Source: Syncephalis fuscata
Taxonomy: Eukaryota; Zoopagomycota; Zoopagomycetes; Zoopagales; Piptocephalidaceae
Direction of reading: 5' to 3'
Assembly (NCBI GenBank): GCA_025786725.1
Contig: JAHLTZ010000033.1
Span: 186,001 to 250,000 of the forward strand
DNA: 64,000 bases
Shown here: positions 1 through 10,215 of the stretch, piece by piece
How positions within the stretch are numbered: position 1 is the first letter of the stretch
Layout: each line of letters opens with the position of its first letter
Position numbers and translations under genes: made by a program
The notes under the pieces: model-generated
Told to the model about the DNA's origin: nothing
Databases searched by the model: none
The model's input: only the letters and a program-made list of their open reading frames with translations

Positions 1-844
1 CAAGTACAGCTATTTTATGATACAAAATTTTTAATAACATATAAAGAACACCGTCATTATTTTAAATTTATAAACTAAAGCCGTATTTGGTTAAGAAATA
101 TTGCTAAGAAGATTGGTAGAATACCGCGTCAACCGCTACTAGTCATAGGCCAGATAAAAGTACTGCTGAGTTAGATTGTTTAAGTAGTGGAGGAGAATAA
201 AGAAAAGGAAAGAAAGATGCAATGTAGATTATATGCTGTGCAGTTGATAAAGTATTCTTTATAATACGGAACCAAAAGGGATAATGTAATAGGAATAACA
301 GATTAATATGGTTTGAATGTAAAATGACTAACATCTAATAACACTTAATCTATTGAACATGATGATGAATGGTGGATGGTGAATGACATTAGAGTTTAAA
401 ATACTCATCATTGTAGATTCTTTATCCAGTATGCATATATCCTCTAGCCATTCATACTATTTTATTGTTTACCCACACAAGCTGAAATTTATTAATAACA
501 AGATTTAGTAGCAAACGAGCAATGTTTTTGGATAAAAAAGACAAAGTAAGTATAAGATATAGTGAGTATACAACATGGATAGCACGGATAGCAGAGTTGA
601 AGTTATAATACATATGGCACAATGAATAAAATGAGTGAAACATATAAAAGCATGGAAATAAAACGTAGTTGCTATGCCATAGAATGATATATGTAGATGG
701 AGAATATATGCGTACTGGATAATAGATTAAGGACGATTAGTCATATCTACGCAGGGGATCATCCCTCCATTGAGTAAAACAAATTGCAATAAGCAATAAG
801 TGGTGACGTAGGACTACGCCTCGCAACCATAATTGTATTAAGCC
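1..844. other. intergenic, no gene seen
   Basis: AT-rich sequence upstream of the dienelactone hydrolase gene. Two short minus-strand open frames (63 codons each) lack any family resemblance, splice-linked neighbours or coding-like composition. The last 80 bases before position 845 presumably hold the promoter and 5' UTR of the next gene, but I see no distinct element. Confidence 0.5.
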
Positions 845-1692
845 ATGTTGATTGCTACAGTCAGACCTACCATCTTCTCTTTATTGCCTAAACGTACTCT
901 TTTACGTCCATCAGTTCGACTCTTTACCACACGTAATACAGTTGTTGCTAAAATGGATATCGAATATAGCGGACACAAAGGCTATTTCGCTGAGCCAACG
1001 GAGCCGTCCGTCATCTCTCCTACGCATGGTTTGGTCATTGTCCAAGAGTGGTGGGGTATCAACCCAGCCATGAAAGCACTAGCCCAACGCTTTGCTAGTA
1101 CGGGCCTTCTTTGTCTGGTGCCAGATCTCTACGGAGGCCGAGTTGCTTCTACAGCCGATGAAGCAAAGCACCTTTTTGACGGGCTCGACTGGCCTGTTGC
1201 CGTTAAAGAAATCCACGCTGCGGCCACCTATTTACGTAGTAAAGGCTGCGGTAAAGTGGTAGTCACTGGATTCTGTATGGGTGGCGCACTTACCGCTGCA
1301 TCCGCCGTATTGAATGCTGATGTATTCGATGGAGCCGCGCCCTTCTACGGCATTCCACCTCCTACACTATGCAATCTTGAAGAAACAAAGATACCAGTGC
1401 AAGCACATTTTGGATTGCGTGATACGCATGCCGGCTTTTCCGATCCAGTGGCGGCCAATGCCTATGAGGAAAAGTTGAAGATAAGCGGCATTAGGCAAGT
1501 AATATTACAGTGATAAACTACCATAAAACTGTAGCTAATACATGATCATACGGCAATTAAACTTCTAGATATGAATTCCACCGATACGATGCAGATCATG
1601 CCTTCATGAATGAGAAACGCCCCGAAGTTTACAGTCCAGAATGTGCTCAATTGGCCTTTGAGCGAGTGGTTGATTTTGTTAAATCCATTTAA
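845..1692 (+). CDS. dienelactone hydrolase family protein, probably mitochondrial
   Basis: Alpha/beta hydrolase of the dienelactone hydrolase family, about 257 residues. Exons 845-1494 and 1569-1692. The catalytic Cys is in GFCMGG, the Asp in FGLRDTHAGF and the His in DADHAFMN, the last encoded by exon 2, so the triad is complete only after splicing. The only splice that keeps the frame and restores the His motif uses a GC donor (GCAAGT at 1495) with the AG at 1567-1568; the nearby GT at 1499 puts a stop right after the junction. The N-terminus before MDIEYSGHKG is rich in Arg, Ser and Thr without acidic residues, like a mitochondrial presequence; the internal Met could give a cytosolic form. 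The physiological substrate cannot be told from sequence; fungal members are usually annotated as carboxymethylenebutenolidase-like. Confidence 0.88.
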
Positions 1693-1807
1693 TAAACGCT
1701 TAGTTTTGTGAATACTAATCCATAGACAAGGCCACGCAGTCGTGTGACAGTTTTAATACGCAAAAATGTGCTAGTGCCCATTTTTATAGCCTTTTATTTT
1801 ATTAGCA

Positions 1808-3220
1808 ATGAACATTACTGAAATAACTGATCTTCTTTCTGACTTGGTACTGGAGAAAGAGCTGAAGAGTATGGATTCCGCCACTAGTACGGCCATCAGA
1901 CTCGTATTGCAGACCGATAAAGACTGGGATTTGTCGCTCAAATGTGCGGAAGAATGGCACAAGGAAGATATTGACGAAACACAAGCTGCTCTTACTTTGG
2001 CAAAATCGAAAAAAGGACCTGCTTGTCGTATGTCGCAACTGCCTCCAGACAATAATTTAAACGGTGTAGAACCGGCCACAGCTGCTTTGATCAGAGTGGA
2101 GCTACAAGTTGAAGACGACTGGCAACAAGCGCTTGATCTAGCTGGCGAGTGGCATACAAAAGATCTTACGAGCCAGGCTGAATCAAGTGCAACAGATACC
2201 GCCAGTAGGTCTTCAAGTGGCAGAAGTACACCTAAAGGCAGGCAACGTGTATCGGCATGCACAGATGCTTGTAATACTCTTAAGGTAGGTATAAGATAGG
2301 ATTATGTTATTGATATGTCTAAAGAAGGATCGAAAGACCACGACCCTTATCGCAGATAGCTCAACCAAATGGCAATGCGGTATTTGTTTTGAAGCATTTA
2401 TTGCGCACCCAGATGGCAAAAATTCCAGTACTATCAAATTATTTGGACGACCACTCGGTTGTGACCACGCTTTCTGCAACGATTGTTTAGGAAAGGCCAT
2501 TTGGGAAAAGGTACGAGAAAAGGACCGTTGCTTTCCTATTCGATGTCCAGAGCCCAAATGTAATCACGAAATTGATGATGATACCGCAGAACGAGCACTG
2601 CGTTACGAAAACTTCAAAGAATGGTGCAATAAAAAAGCATTGCATGCCATTCGATATAAGGTAGGTGATGTTAATTTAGCTGCATATCTACATTTTGAAA
2701 TTATTAAATAACCCATGGTTATTCAGATCTATTGTCCAATACAACGCTGCAGTAAGGTAGTTGAGTTAGATGAAGAAATGCCGGCAAACCAAACAGAAGC
2801 CGAGTGTCCGTACTGCCACACACTTATCTGTATTCAGTGCAGAGTACCATACCACGTAGGTAAGTAATAAACACTATTGTTGTCAGACAAAAATTAATAA
2901 CAATAACAATGAATTAAGGCTTTAGCTGTCGCGACTATCAAAAAATACCAATCTCTGAAAGAACGCCAGAGGATCTGCAAACACTTCAGCTGGTCAATAA
3001 AAAGCTGTGGAGCCGTTGCCCAGATTGTAAGATTTTTGTCGAGCGTACTGCTGGCTGTCCCCACATGTTATGTCGCTGTGGATGTCATTTGTAAGTAAAA
3101 AAAGTATTATGTATTTCAGACTACGCTAAACCACCAATTATATCTAGTTGCTATCATTGTAGTGGCGGATGGGATAAAACTCAGTACCGTTGTGTTAATA
3201 GATGTCAGCCTCGAGTCTAA
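1808..3220 (+). CDS. RBR (RING-IBR-RING2) E3 ubiquitin ligase
   Basis: Five exons, about 396 residues: 1808-2284, 2325-2660, 2727-2859, 2919-3090, 3148-3220; phases agree at every junction. RING1 begins with CGIC and continues with GCDHAFCNDC and a conserved-looking CPEPKCNHEI. The IBR follows (YCPIQRCSKVV, ECPYCHTLICIQCRVPYH). RING2 reads WSRCPDCKIFVERTAGCPHM then LCRCGCHFCYHC; the Cys after HMLCR is the expected catalytic Cys that takes ubiquitin in RING/HECT-hybrid ligases. The N-terminal about 120 residues contain two related ~32-residue segments (see findings) of unknown function. The first intron is only about 40 nt (43 if the next AG is used). The small C-terminus after RING2 (WDKTQYRCVNRCQPRV) leaves no room for an autoinhibitory tail. 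Substrate unknown. Confidence 0.9.
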
Positions 3221-3404
3221 TAAACGTACTCAATTTACTATTTAATAATTTGCTATAATTTGACACAAACAGTCATATTTGATAACATTCGCGCAATTAA
3301 ACTACACGTTCGTTTTATTGATCATGGCACCAGGCTGTGAGAAATATCAACAATTATTTAATTTTAGTGTAATAACAATGATATGAATAAATAAAAAATC
3401 AATT

Positions 3405-5300
3405 AACTCATTATTTTCTGTTTTAACTCATACATTAGTATATGTTTGGTATCAATTGATTTATAATAAATATTAAAATAGTTACGAAAAGAAAGAAGCC
3501 ATCTTTACTTAGTTAATAAAAGTTATTCATATTTAACAAAATTGATCCAACTTATAAAGCACCAAAGCTGATGGCTTTACTACGTGTACTGCAATTAATT
3601 ACAATTCCAGTCATTAGGAAATATGGCACGCAGCATTTGTCAGATTCATCCAATTCACGTATAGCTTTGCCGTTACTCATATCTACCAATAAATACTGCA
3701 TATCAGTGTCTTGCTGTTTAAAGATAGCGAAAAGATCACCAATAATATGAAAATATCCGATTACGTCGGACCAGTCAAATCGATTATTGAAAACGAGTTC
3801 TTCATCTTGCTCCTCTAGTAATTGATGGTAAATCATCCACGTATCATCATGATCATTTCTAATGCTAATGACTTTTTGCGATATTTTCTGAACGCCATCT
3901 AACACAATATCCATATGGCAATCGAATGTAACTGTATGGCACAAAAACAAGGGGGTAGATCCAGATCGTATGAACATTACTATGCGAGAGAATTCATTAG
4001 ATGGAACAGAAGTATCATCTAGGTGTATACCTATCCAGTAATGCTTTTGTTGAGACTTTTCAATTAACGCATCTTCAATAAACTGATACAATACCCACTC
4101 AGTACAGTCATTCTTATTATCAGTAAGTTTGGCAGTGTAGACGGCAACGTGATTAGATTTAGCGTCATAAATACATGTAGTATGTGTTGTTATACTATCG
4201 AGATCTTGGGTATGTTATTTGCCTGTTTTCAAATTCCATGCAATTCGTTTAGTCATTTGATCATAGTTTCTATTACCGTGTAAGTATACCATCCAGTTAC
4301 CGCTGATTCCTATAGATTTGACATTAGAAGGCATGTGTGTAGTATCTTTTCGTTTAACATTGTTACGAGGATGAATATTCCCAAGCATATGCTTTCTACT
4401 ATAGAACATTGCGGTAGAGAACTACTTATTTAACATTAATTGATGTATACAACTGGAATAGAAATGGTCAATAGTTTTTGTCTTTAAAGTTGATTTCGAT
4501 TCTAATCTGTTTGTTCTTCAATTTAACCTTTGCTTGATAGAAATGCCTTTAATTCAATCATAACAACTTTCTGATATTTATTAAAAGTAGTAGTATGTTG
4601 CAGAGTGTAATAAATAGTTAAAAACAAAGCTGCACCAATTGGTTGGCAAATAGTTTTTTTTTAGCATCGCTTGATTTTTTAAGCCATGTAATTATTGCTT
4701 GTTTTAACGACCATACTGCCAGTTGTTCGGTGGTAACACGTTGTCGGTATAAATCATGCCAGTCAAGTTTGTTTAGCAGTGCAACTGATTCCATCGGTAT
4801 ATCTTCAATCAGAAATGACTTCGTGCACATTAATGTACAAAATCCCATTCTTTTACTTTTTGAGGACCATTAAGGAATTGGCGATGATGAAAATGTTACC
4901 ATAATATTACTGTTTTAAGCTTTGAATTCAAAGAGCGACAGCAACATTGAGCTCACTAATCGTGCCATTAAGATACGACATAAATCAAATAGGGTCTTTA
5001 ACTGGAAGACAGTTAGCAGATACAAGTAATTTACTAACTGGTATTTGCTCAGTAGTAGATAATTTCATTGTAAAAAAATGGTTGTTAGATAAATATAGCG
5101 TGGCTCTGTTTCAATATATACGTTGTTGATAGTATAGAAATATGTAAGCGACAATAAAATGAACAAGGATATTAATAGAAAATTTGTTCATCATTTTTTG
5201 AATGTAAACCTGTTAATCATTGATGGCTTAAAGGGCAAAAGGCCAAGGCCATGATTTACCACCTCTGAGCTATAAATACCGACAGTGCTGTTATATCATA
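3405..5300 (-). pseudogene. decayed F-box-like paralog (family 1)
   Basis: Broken copy of the family represented by the genes at 20912-22429 and 39986-41503. Recognisable pieces on the minus strand are at 3552-4091 (C-terminal third, ending ...SKAISFGAL like the intact copy), 4215-4409 (middle) and 4618-4848 (the HDLYRQRVTTEQLAVW region). The F-box segment survives only as degraded DNA at about 4860-5010, and the promoter-proximal block seen upstream of other members (around ATGGCCTTGG) is still visible near 5235-5260. Several frameshifts and stops separate the pieces. The last 600 nt plus 3' flank are nearly identical to the copy at 38188-39702 while the rest is strongly diverged. Confidence 0.85.
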
Positions 5301-5454
5301 TATGTTTACTAATATGTTAATTGCAGTGCATATTTAAATTCATATTGGCCTATAATATTGGCAGAGCTTGATGTGCAGTACCTATAAGTGATGCTGTTGA
5401 AATGATGGATTGATAATGGTATACAATTTCGGTTTAATAATAGCGGCTATTATT

Positions 5455-5600
5455 CACTAAAACATTGTTTTATCATTGCACTCAGTAATAAAGCACCAAG
5501 AAGTTGGCCAATCGAATCAAGCGCTGCAAGTATCAAATAAACTGATGGCAAATTACAAATATTCTTAATAACAGCGGCTGATACAAGCATGCCACGCTTT
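5455..5600 (-). pseudogene. possible relic of a multi-pass membrane transporter
   Basis: On the minus strand one frame reads a hydrophobic stretch containing SVYLILAALDSIGQLLGALL, which resembles a transmembrane helix pair of a major-facilitator-type protein. It has no start, no splice-linked upstream exon that I can support, and ends within a short distance. The upstream minus-strand frame (5613-5810) is not convincing. Low confidence; it could be chance in AT-rich DNA. Confidence 0.2.
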
Positions 5601-6068
5601 CAAGCGATTGTTTTAATTTGGAATATTTAATGTTTTAAAAAGTTCCCCGTCATACTCGGCTAATAAACTGTCCTGTTGACACCGGCTCTTTCCTTGGCTG
5701 ATTGGCCTAATTGCTTCAACGTTTATTATTAGAAAGATAGATAGCTTAGTCTGCGGGATCCATTCGCCCATTAAAATGTGTATGGGTGTTAACAGCGCGT
5801 TTCGCAACATGTGTCACTATGCAAAAAACTTGTTTATTTTCTTTTTACCACTCTCGTATGGTCATTTATGCCTCGGGAAATGTATCATACCGCCATTTGC
5901 CATGTGAAATGGCCAAAAGCATGGTGGTTGTCGCGCTTATTTCAGCGTTGCCATATTAATGAATATGGCCTTTTGTGTTCCATTTACTGTCATCAATTCA
6001 TATACTTTATTGCTGTAAACGTTTTAATTCTCGATTTCCTCCACTATTGCTTTTCTGAATTCCGTCCA

Positions 6069-7993
6069 ATGGCGCGGGCGTCATTCTTTCTTTGTCTTTT
6101 AGCACTTGTCTATTTGGTTACAATACAAACATGCCAGGCAATGCTGTCTTATAAAATTAACGGCGAGCAAAAGCACTCTCGTACATATGAGCCATTTTAT
6201 GGCCGACCAATTCCTTACAAAATCGACGGCGTTTTGGTATTTGCGGAGTTTTCCAAAGAGACGCCCTGTACATTAATCGCCTCCAACGTCTCGCTTGCCA
6301 TAAGAAATAAATATAATTTGAAAAATAATTATCAACATGCCATTGTGGCGACCGAAGAAATAAGCGAAAAACATTTACAATGCAAGTCTTTCGATGAAGT
6401 AAGTACTGAGCCATGAAGCAGATCTTAAATTTACCATGACTGTTTTTCTAGCTTAATTATGCGTCCATTCAATTTGGACGTCAGCTAGATGAGTTAGGAT
6501 TTCCACACATGGCCGTATTCTTATACTTTCTGGCCCAGAGCGATACTTATCCAACAGTTGATTTTACTTCAAAAATTGGATTGACTGCCTTGGTGTTGAA
6601 AAGGGACTACGAGAAACATGTACCCATATTAAAGAAAAGAACTGAGCCGTTATTGATAACGATAGAACAAGGTAATTTATTTAATTACAAATGTATAACT
6701 TTGAGTAACACGATTTAAACCAGGCTCCACACCAACTAATGAATTCTTCTCATCCAATGAAATGAACGCCTATCGATGGTTTTTTGTAGCAATACTAACA
6801 GCGCTTTTGCTAGAGAGGTTTATCTACATGGCTTATTTGATCAGGTGCAAAAAGTTTTATTTTGGGATGCGCAATCTAATTTACTCAATAAGCTTATTAT
6901 CACTTTTATGTAAATACCAATTATATACATATAAATAGTTACTGATTTAATTTTTGATTCAGTGATAGTAGTTAGTCGGGCTATTCACCGATCGCCATTC
7001 ATCACCAGCTGCATAAGTAGAATAGCCTATTGTATTTTCTCGTTGGATTTCTTTTTATTGTTATTTGTATGGTAAGTCTATTCTATTGCCAATGTATACA
7101 ATCTAACAGCAATGAAAGGTCGGCGCTTTTAGCATCAGTCCAGGCCATAAACAGACTGTTGTTATTCAAAATGCTTGTCACCATTGGATGCGTGCTTACT
7201 CTAGGCATAATGATCCTGGATTTTGGATATTGGTTTACTCATCACACAGTAATGCGATTCTGGGCTAGTCAGTCATACTTTTATGTAACTTCTATTTTTC
7301 ATTCTATTCTGGCAATTATCTTTGCATATTGTGGTATGTAAGAATATTTCAAGTGTTTTTATTAGTGATTTATAACATAAACTAACCATTTATACAGGCA
7401 TTCAGTTTCTACTCCAACAGCGCCAGTGTGTCATAAATTCATCCACTCGTCAAGCTCTAAAAGTGGTAAGTATATTGGCAGCTTTCAATTTATTTACTTG
7501 TCTCTAACATTTAACCATTTAGTTATGCCAAACCTCTTTAATTTTCTTTGTTAGCTTTATATTGCGCAGTATTGGTACAATTTTAAATATGCGAACGCCT
7601 ATCTTGCCATCTAGAGCACAAATGATTAGTATGCGTTTGATGCTGGATTGTGGTGATTTCATCGGTCAGTTTGCAGTTTTGTGGGTGCTCGGCCCTCAAA
7701 TAGCCCATAGCGAAAACTGGTCACAAACAAGATCGAATCTTTCGTCAATACTTAACCAGTGGCTAAAGCTTATTAGAAAGCCTTCTAACGCTCGAAACAA
7801 TTCGGAAATTTCATTAGGCCAAAACTACCACAATGCACGTATTTCAGCACTGGCAGCAACACGAAACGGCACACCTGTAATGTCGTCCCATTTGTCCGTA
7901 TCTGCATTGGAATGCGAAGAAGCAACATTAGAAACAGCAGCAACCGCACTTACACCGGCAAAAAGTCACTTTAGTATTAAAGGTCGCATTTGA
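6069..7993 (+). CDS. seven-helix membrane protein with PA-like ectodomain (paralog 1)
   Basis: Seven exons, 535 residues: 6069-6398, 6452-6671, 6724-6909, 6963-7071, 7110-7333, 7398-7465, 7523-7993; every junction is in phase. Start chosen at 6069 because it opens with a signal peptide (ASFFLCLLALVYLVTIQTC); the open frame upstream to 5811 is not needed. Residues ~25-190 form an extracellular domain with conserved pieces also in paralog 2 (Y.I.GVLVF, NY....IV...E, C.SF.E), reminiscent of protease-associated (PA) domains. Seven hydrophobic segments follow (e.g. RWFFVAILTALLLERFIYMA and CGDFIGQFAVLWVLG), then a ~100-residue Ser/Thr/Asn-rich cytosolic tail. Intron 4 is only 38 nt. Topology suggests a receptor-like protein; no known GPCR signature recognised. 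Ligand and pathway unknown. Confidence 0.8.
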
Positions 7994-8160
7994 CAGCTAT
8001 AGAATTACTACTATTATTATTGAATAACAGCATGGTTATTGTGTCATTATTGTATTATTTTGAAATAAACAAATCTTTAAACCATATATTTAATAGAAAT
8101 AATCGTATAGCGGAAATGATAAGAAACAGTAATGAATAGCAACTGCAGCCATTGTCTTTG

Positions 8161-9831
8161 CTAAACGTGGCATATTTCGTCAAAGCTAGACTTTCCAATT
8201 CGCTTTTCTATTGTTTTGTGGAATTTTTTCCACGGGCAAAGATCCGTATCCTTTGGGCAGCCAGGAATGCGAATTGGTACCTCGTTGTGCAAAACACGAA
8301 CATAGTGGTTCTTAGCTGAACCTTTTACATTGTTATCATCACATGACAATAATTCAAAATGTAAATTGGCTGCAAACGGAACAATATGCGATGTGCGGAA
8401 GACGCGTTGATCGTTGAATTTGGGTTCCTCGGTGTATATCCCTATATTAACAATAAATGATAAATACGTCATTAAATTATATTCTTAAACTTGTGACGTT
8501 TGAATTACCAATTGCGTGAGAATTAAAAGAATGGTGCCTGTGTGACCGAAGCGTAAATGCGAACGAGCTTTATCTCGGCCTTTCATTGCTGTTTTCATCT
8601 CTACTAGTACATGTGTAAGGAATGAGCCTGCAATCTTGCTGTTTATCGAACGACCATTTCCATATTTGAAATAACGGTAAAGATCCTCACGAAAATCCAT
8701 TAAAGTTAGTGGATTAACCTCTTCGAAAGTTTCATCTTCAATATCACTGGTGGCCGTATCATTTGCGGCATTGGATACGGCCGACAGACTGCTATCGATA
8801 CTATCAAACTTGTGTAATAGCTTGCACCAATGAGCATGTTGTGCGTAAATGGCATTTTCATACGTGCATATGGTGACTGCAGTTCGATAGAAATCTTCAT
8901 TTACTTTAAATTTCAATTGTTTTGACAATCGATCCAAAACCTTGTTTAAATAGCGTTTTTCATATGGCTTATATATCTTTTTCTGCGGTTCTTTGTCTTC
9001 AGCAATTTTTTTCCATCGTGGACAAGCTTCAGAAATTGACTCGTCTCGTGACTTGTGCTATAGTAATTAATGAAAACCATTTATTAATATTTACACATAT
9101 TGTTTAAAATGAAATTGTACTCACGTTTGGTAATATGTGTAGTGATTTGCCTTGTAGCCTGTGTCCCGAATAAACACCGGCATATGATTGTGCCGACTCT
9201 ATAACTCTGTTCAGCAATATTAGTCAAATGCCATAAATTGCTGTATTTCCACTTACTGAGCGACTGCATAGGTAGAGTAGATGGCATGTTTGTGACGTTC
9301 TTCGGCAGTTTTACCTAGCCATTCTTGATAGCGCTGTACATCGCGCTTTGCTAGCGATGCCAGATCATATACACCTTGTTTGGCCAGCTGTCCCGCCTTC
9401 GATAAGCTATATGGATTTTGCCAATCTTTCATCCACTTTGGCCAGCTCTTATGCTCATGCGTCCGCAACTCCTTTTCTAGTTTGCTGAATTCACGGATTT
9501 CACGGCGATGTGGCTGTCGTGTACCATGGCGGGCAACAACATGCAAGTGTACAAGGCTACACTGTGCAGGCACACGACTGGTTTTGTTGTTGGCAATTTC
9601 AGTATTGTAGCGTGCATATGTTGCCATAAGCATGTTTATCGTCTGAAAGGATGGCGGTGGTGTAGCACTTGACAACAGGAGTATGTCATCATTGCCATTG
9701 CGAATACTGTTACTGGCCCTGAATGGCAATATAGGGTGGTTAGGCTGATGAATGAACACCAGCAAGCTTGCGGTAAGTAGCACCGCTGTCACTAACAGTA
9801 GAGACTGTATATTAGGATAGAAGCGAATCAT
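8161..9831 (-). CDS. histidine acid phosphatase, MINPP-like, membrane-anchored
   Basis: Four exons on the minus strand: 9831-9257, 9206-9125, 9057-8509, 8441-8161. Start at 9831 (MIRFYPN...) places a signal anchor (SLLLVTAVLLTASLLVFI) at the N-terminus, so the enzyme domain would face the lumen or outside. The phosphate-binding motif VARHGTRQP is intact. The second motif, HAE in multiple inositol polyphosphate phosphatases, is here FGHTGTILL: the acidic proton donor is replaced by Gly. The C-terminus has SHIVPFAANLHFEL, matching the MINPP block. Exons 1-3 join in phase, but exon 4 (after the AG at 8443-8442) is one base short of frame; a missing G in a G-run at 8440-8442 would repair it. Function in extracellular phosphate or inositol phosphate hydrolysis is a family inference and may be impaired. 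Confidence 0.8.
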
Positions 9832-10215
9832 ATGCAGCAAACAATGGCAATGACAAGACGGTATCACTCGAAGAAAGTTATAAAGCGAAAAAAATAAAGG
9901 GTGTTTAATGGTGAAACCATTAGCTAGTGGACCTTGGTGACCACATGCACTATTATTAGACCAAGGACTGCTGGATATGCACCAAGATGTTTGACTGAAA
10001 GACCTTAGAGGTGCACACAAAAAGGATTCAGAAAAAAACCAGTTAATTTATAATAACAGGATATTGCTATCAAGGCCTGAACACACAGCTCAACGAACTA
10101 AGTTCAGCTATTCAATCTGTAATAATGATTTACGTGGTCTTTCGTTCTTTATACTATTCGATTTAGCAGTCCACTATATTATTAGTTTATTTATTTACAT
10201 TTATGTGAAATTTTC

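Noticed and set aside
143-643. Two 63-codon minus-strand frames
   Set aside because: Short, AT-driven hydrophobic translations, no family resemblance and no splice-linked neighbours.
1499-1568. GT-AG intron with donor at 1499 in the dienelactone hydrolase gene
   Set aside because: Gives ATA-TGA directly after the junction; the GC donor at 1495 keeps frame and restores the catalytic His motif.
5811-6068. N-terminal extension of the PA-7TM gene to 5811
   Set aside because: A clean signal peptide starts at 6069; the extension has no counterpart in paralog 2.
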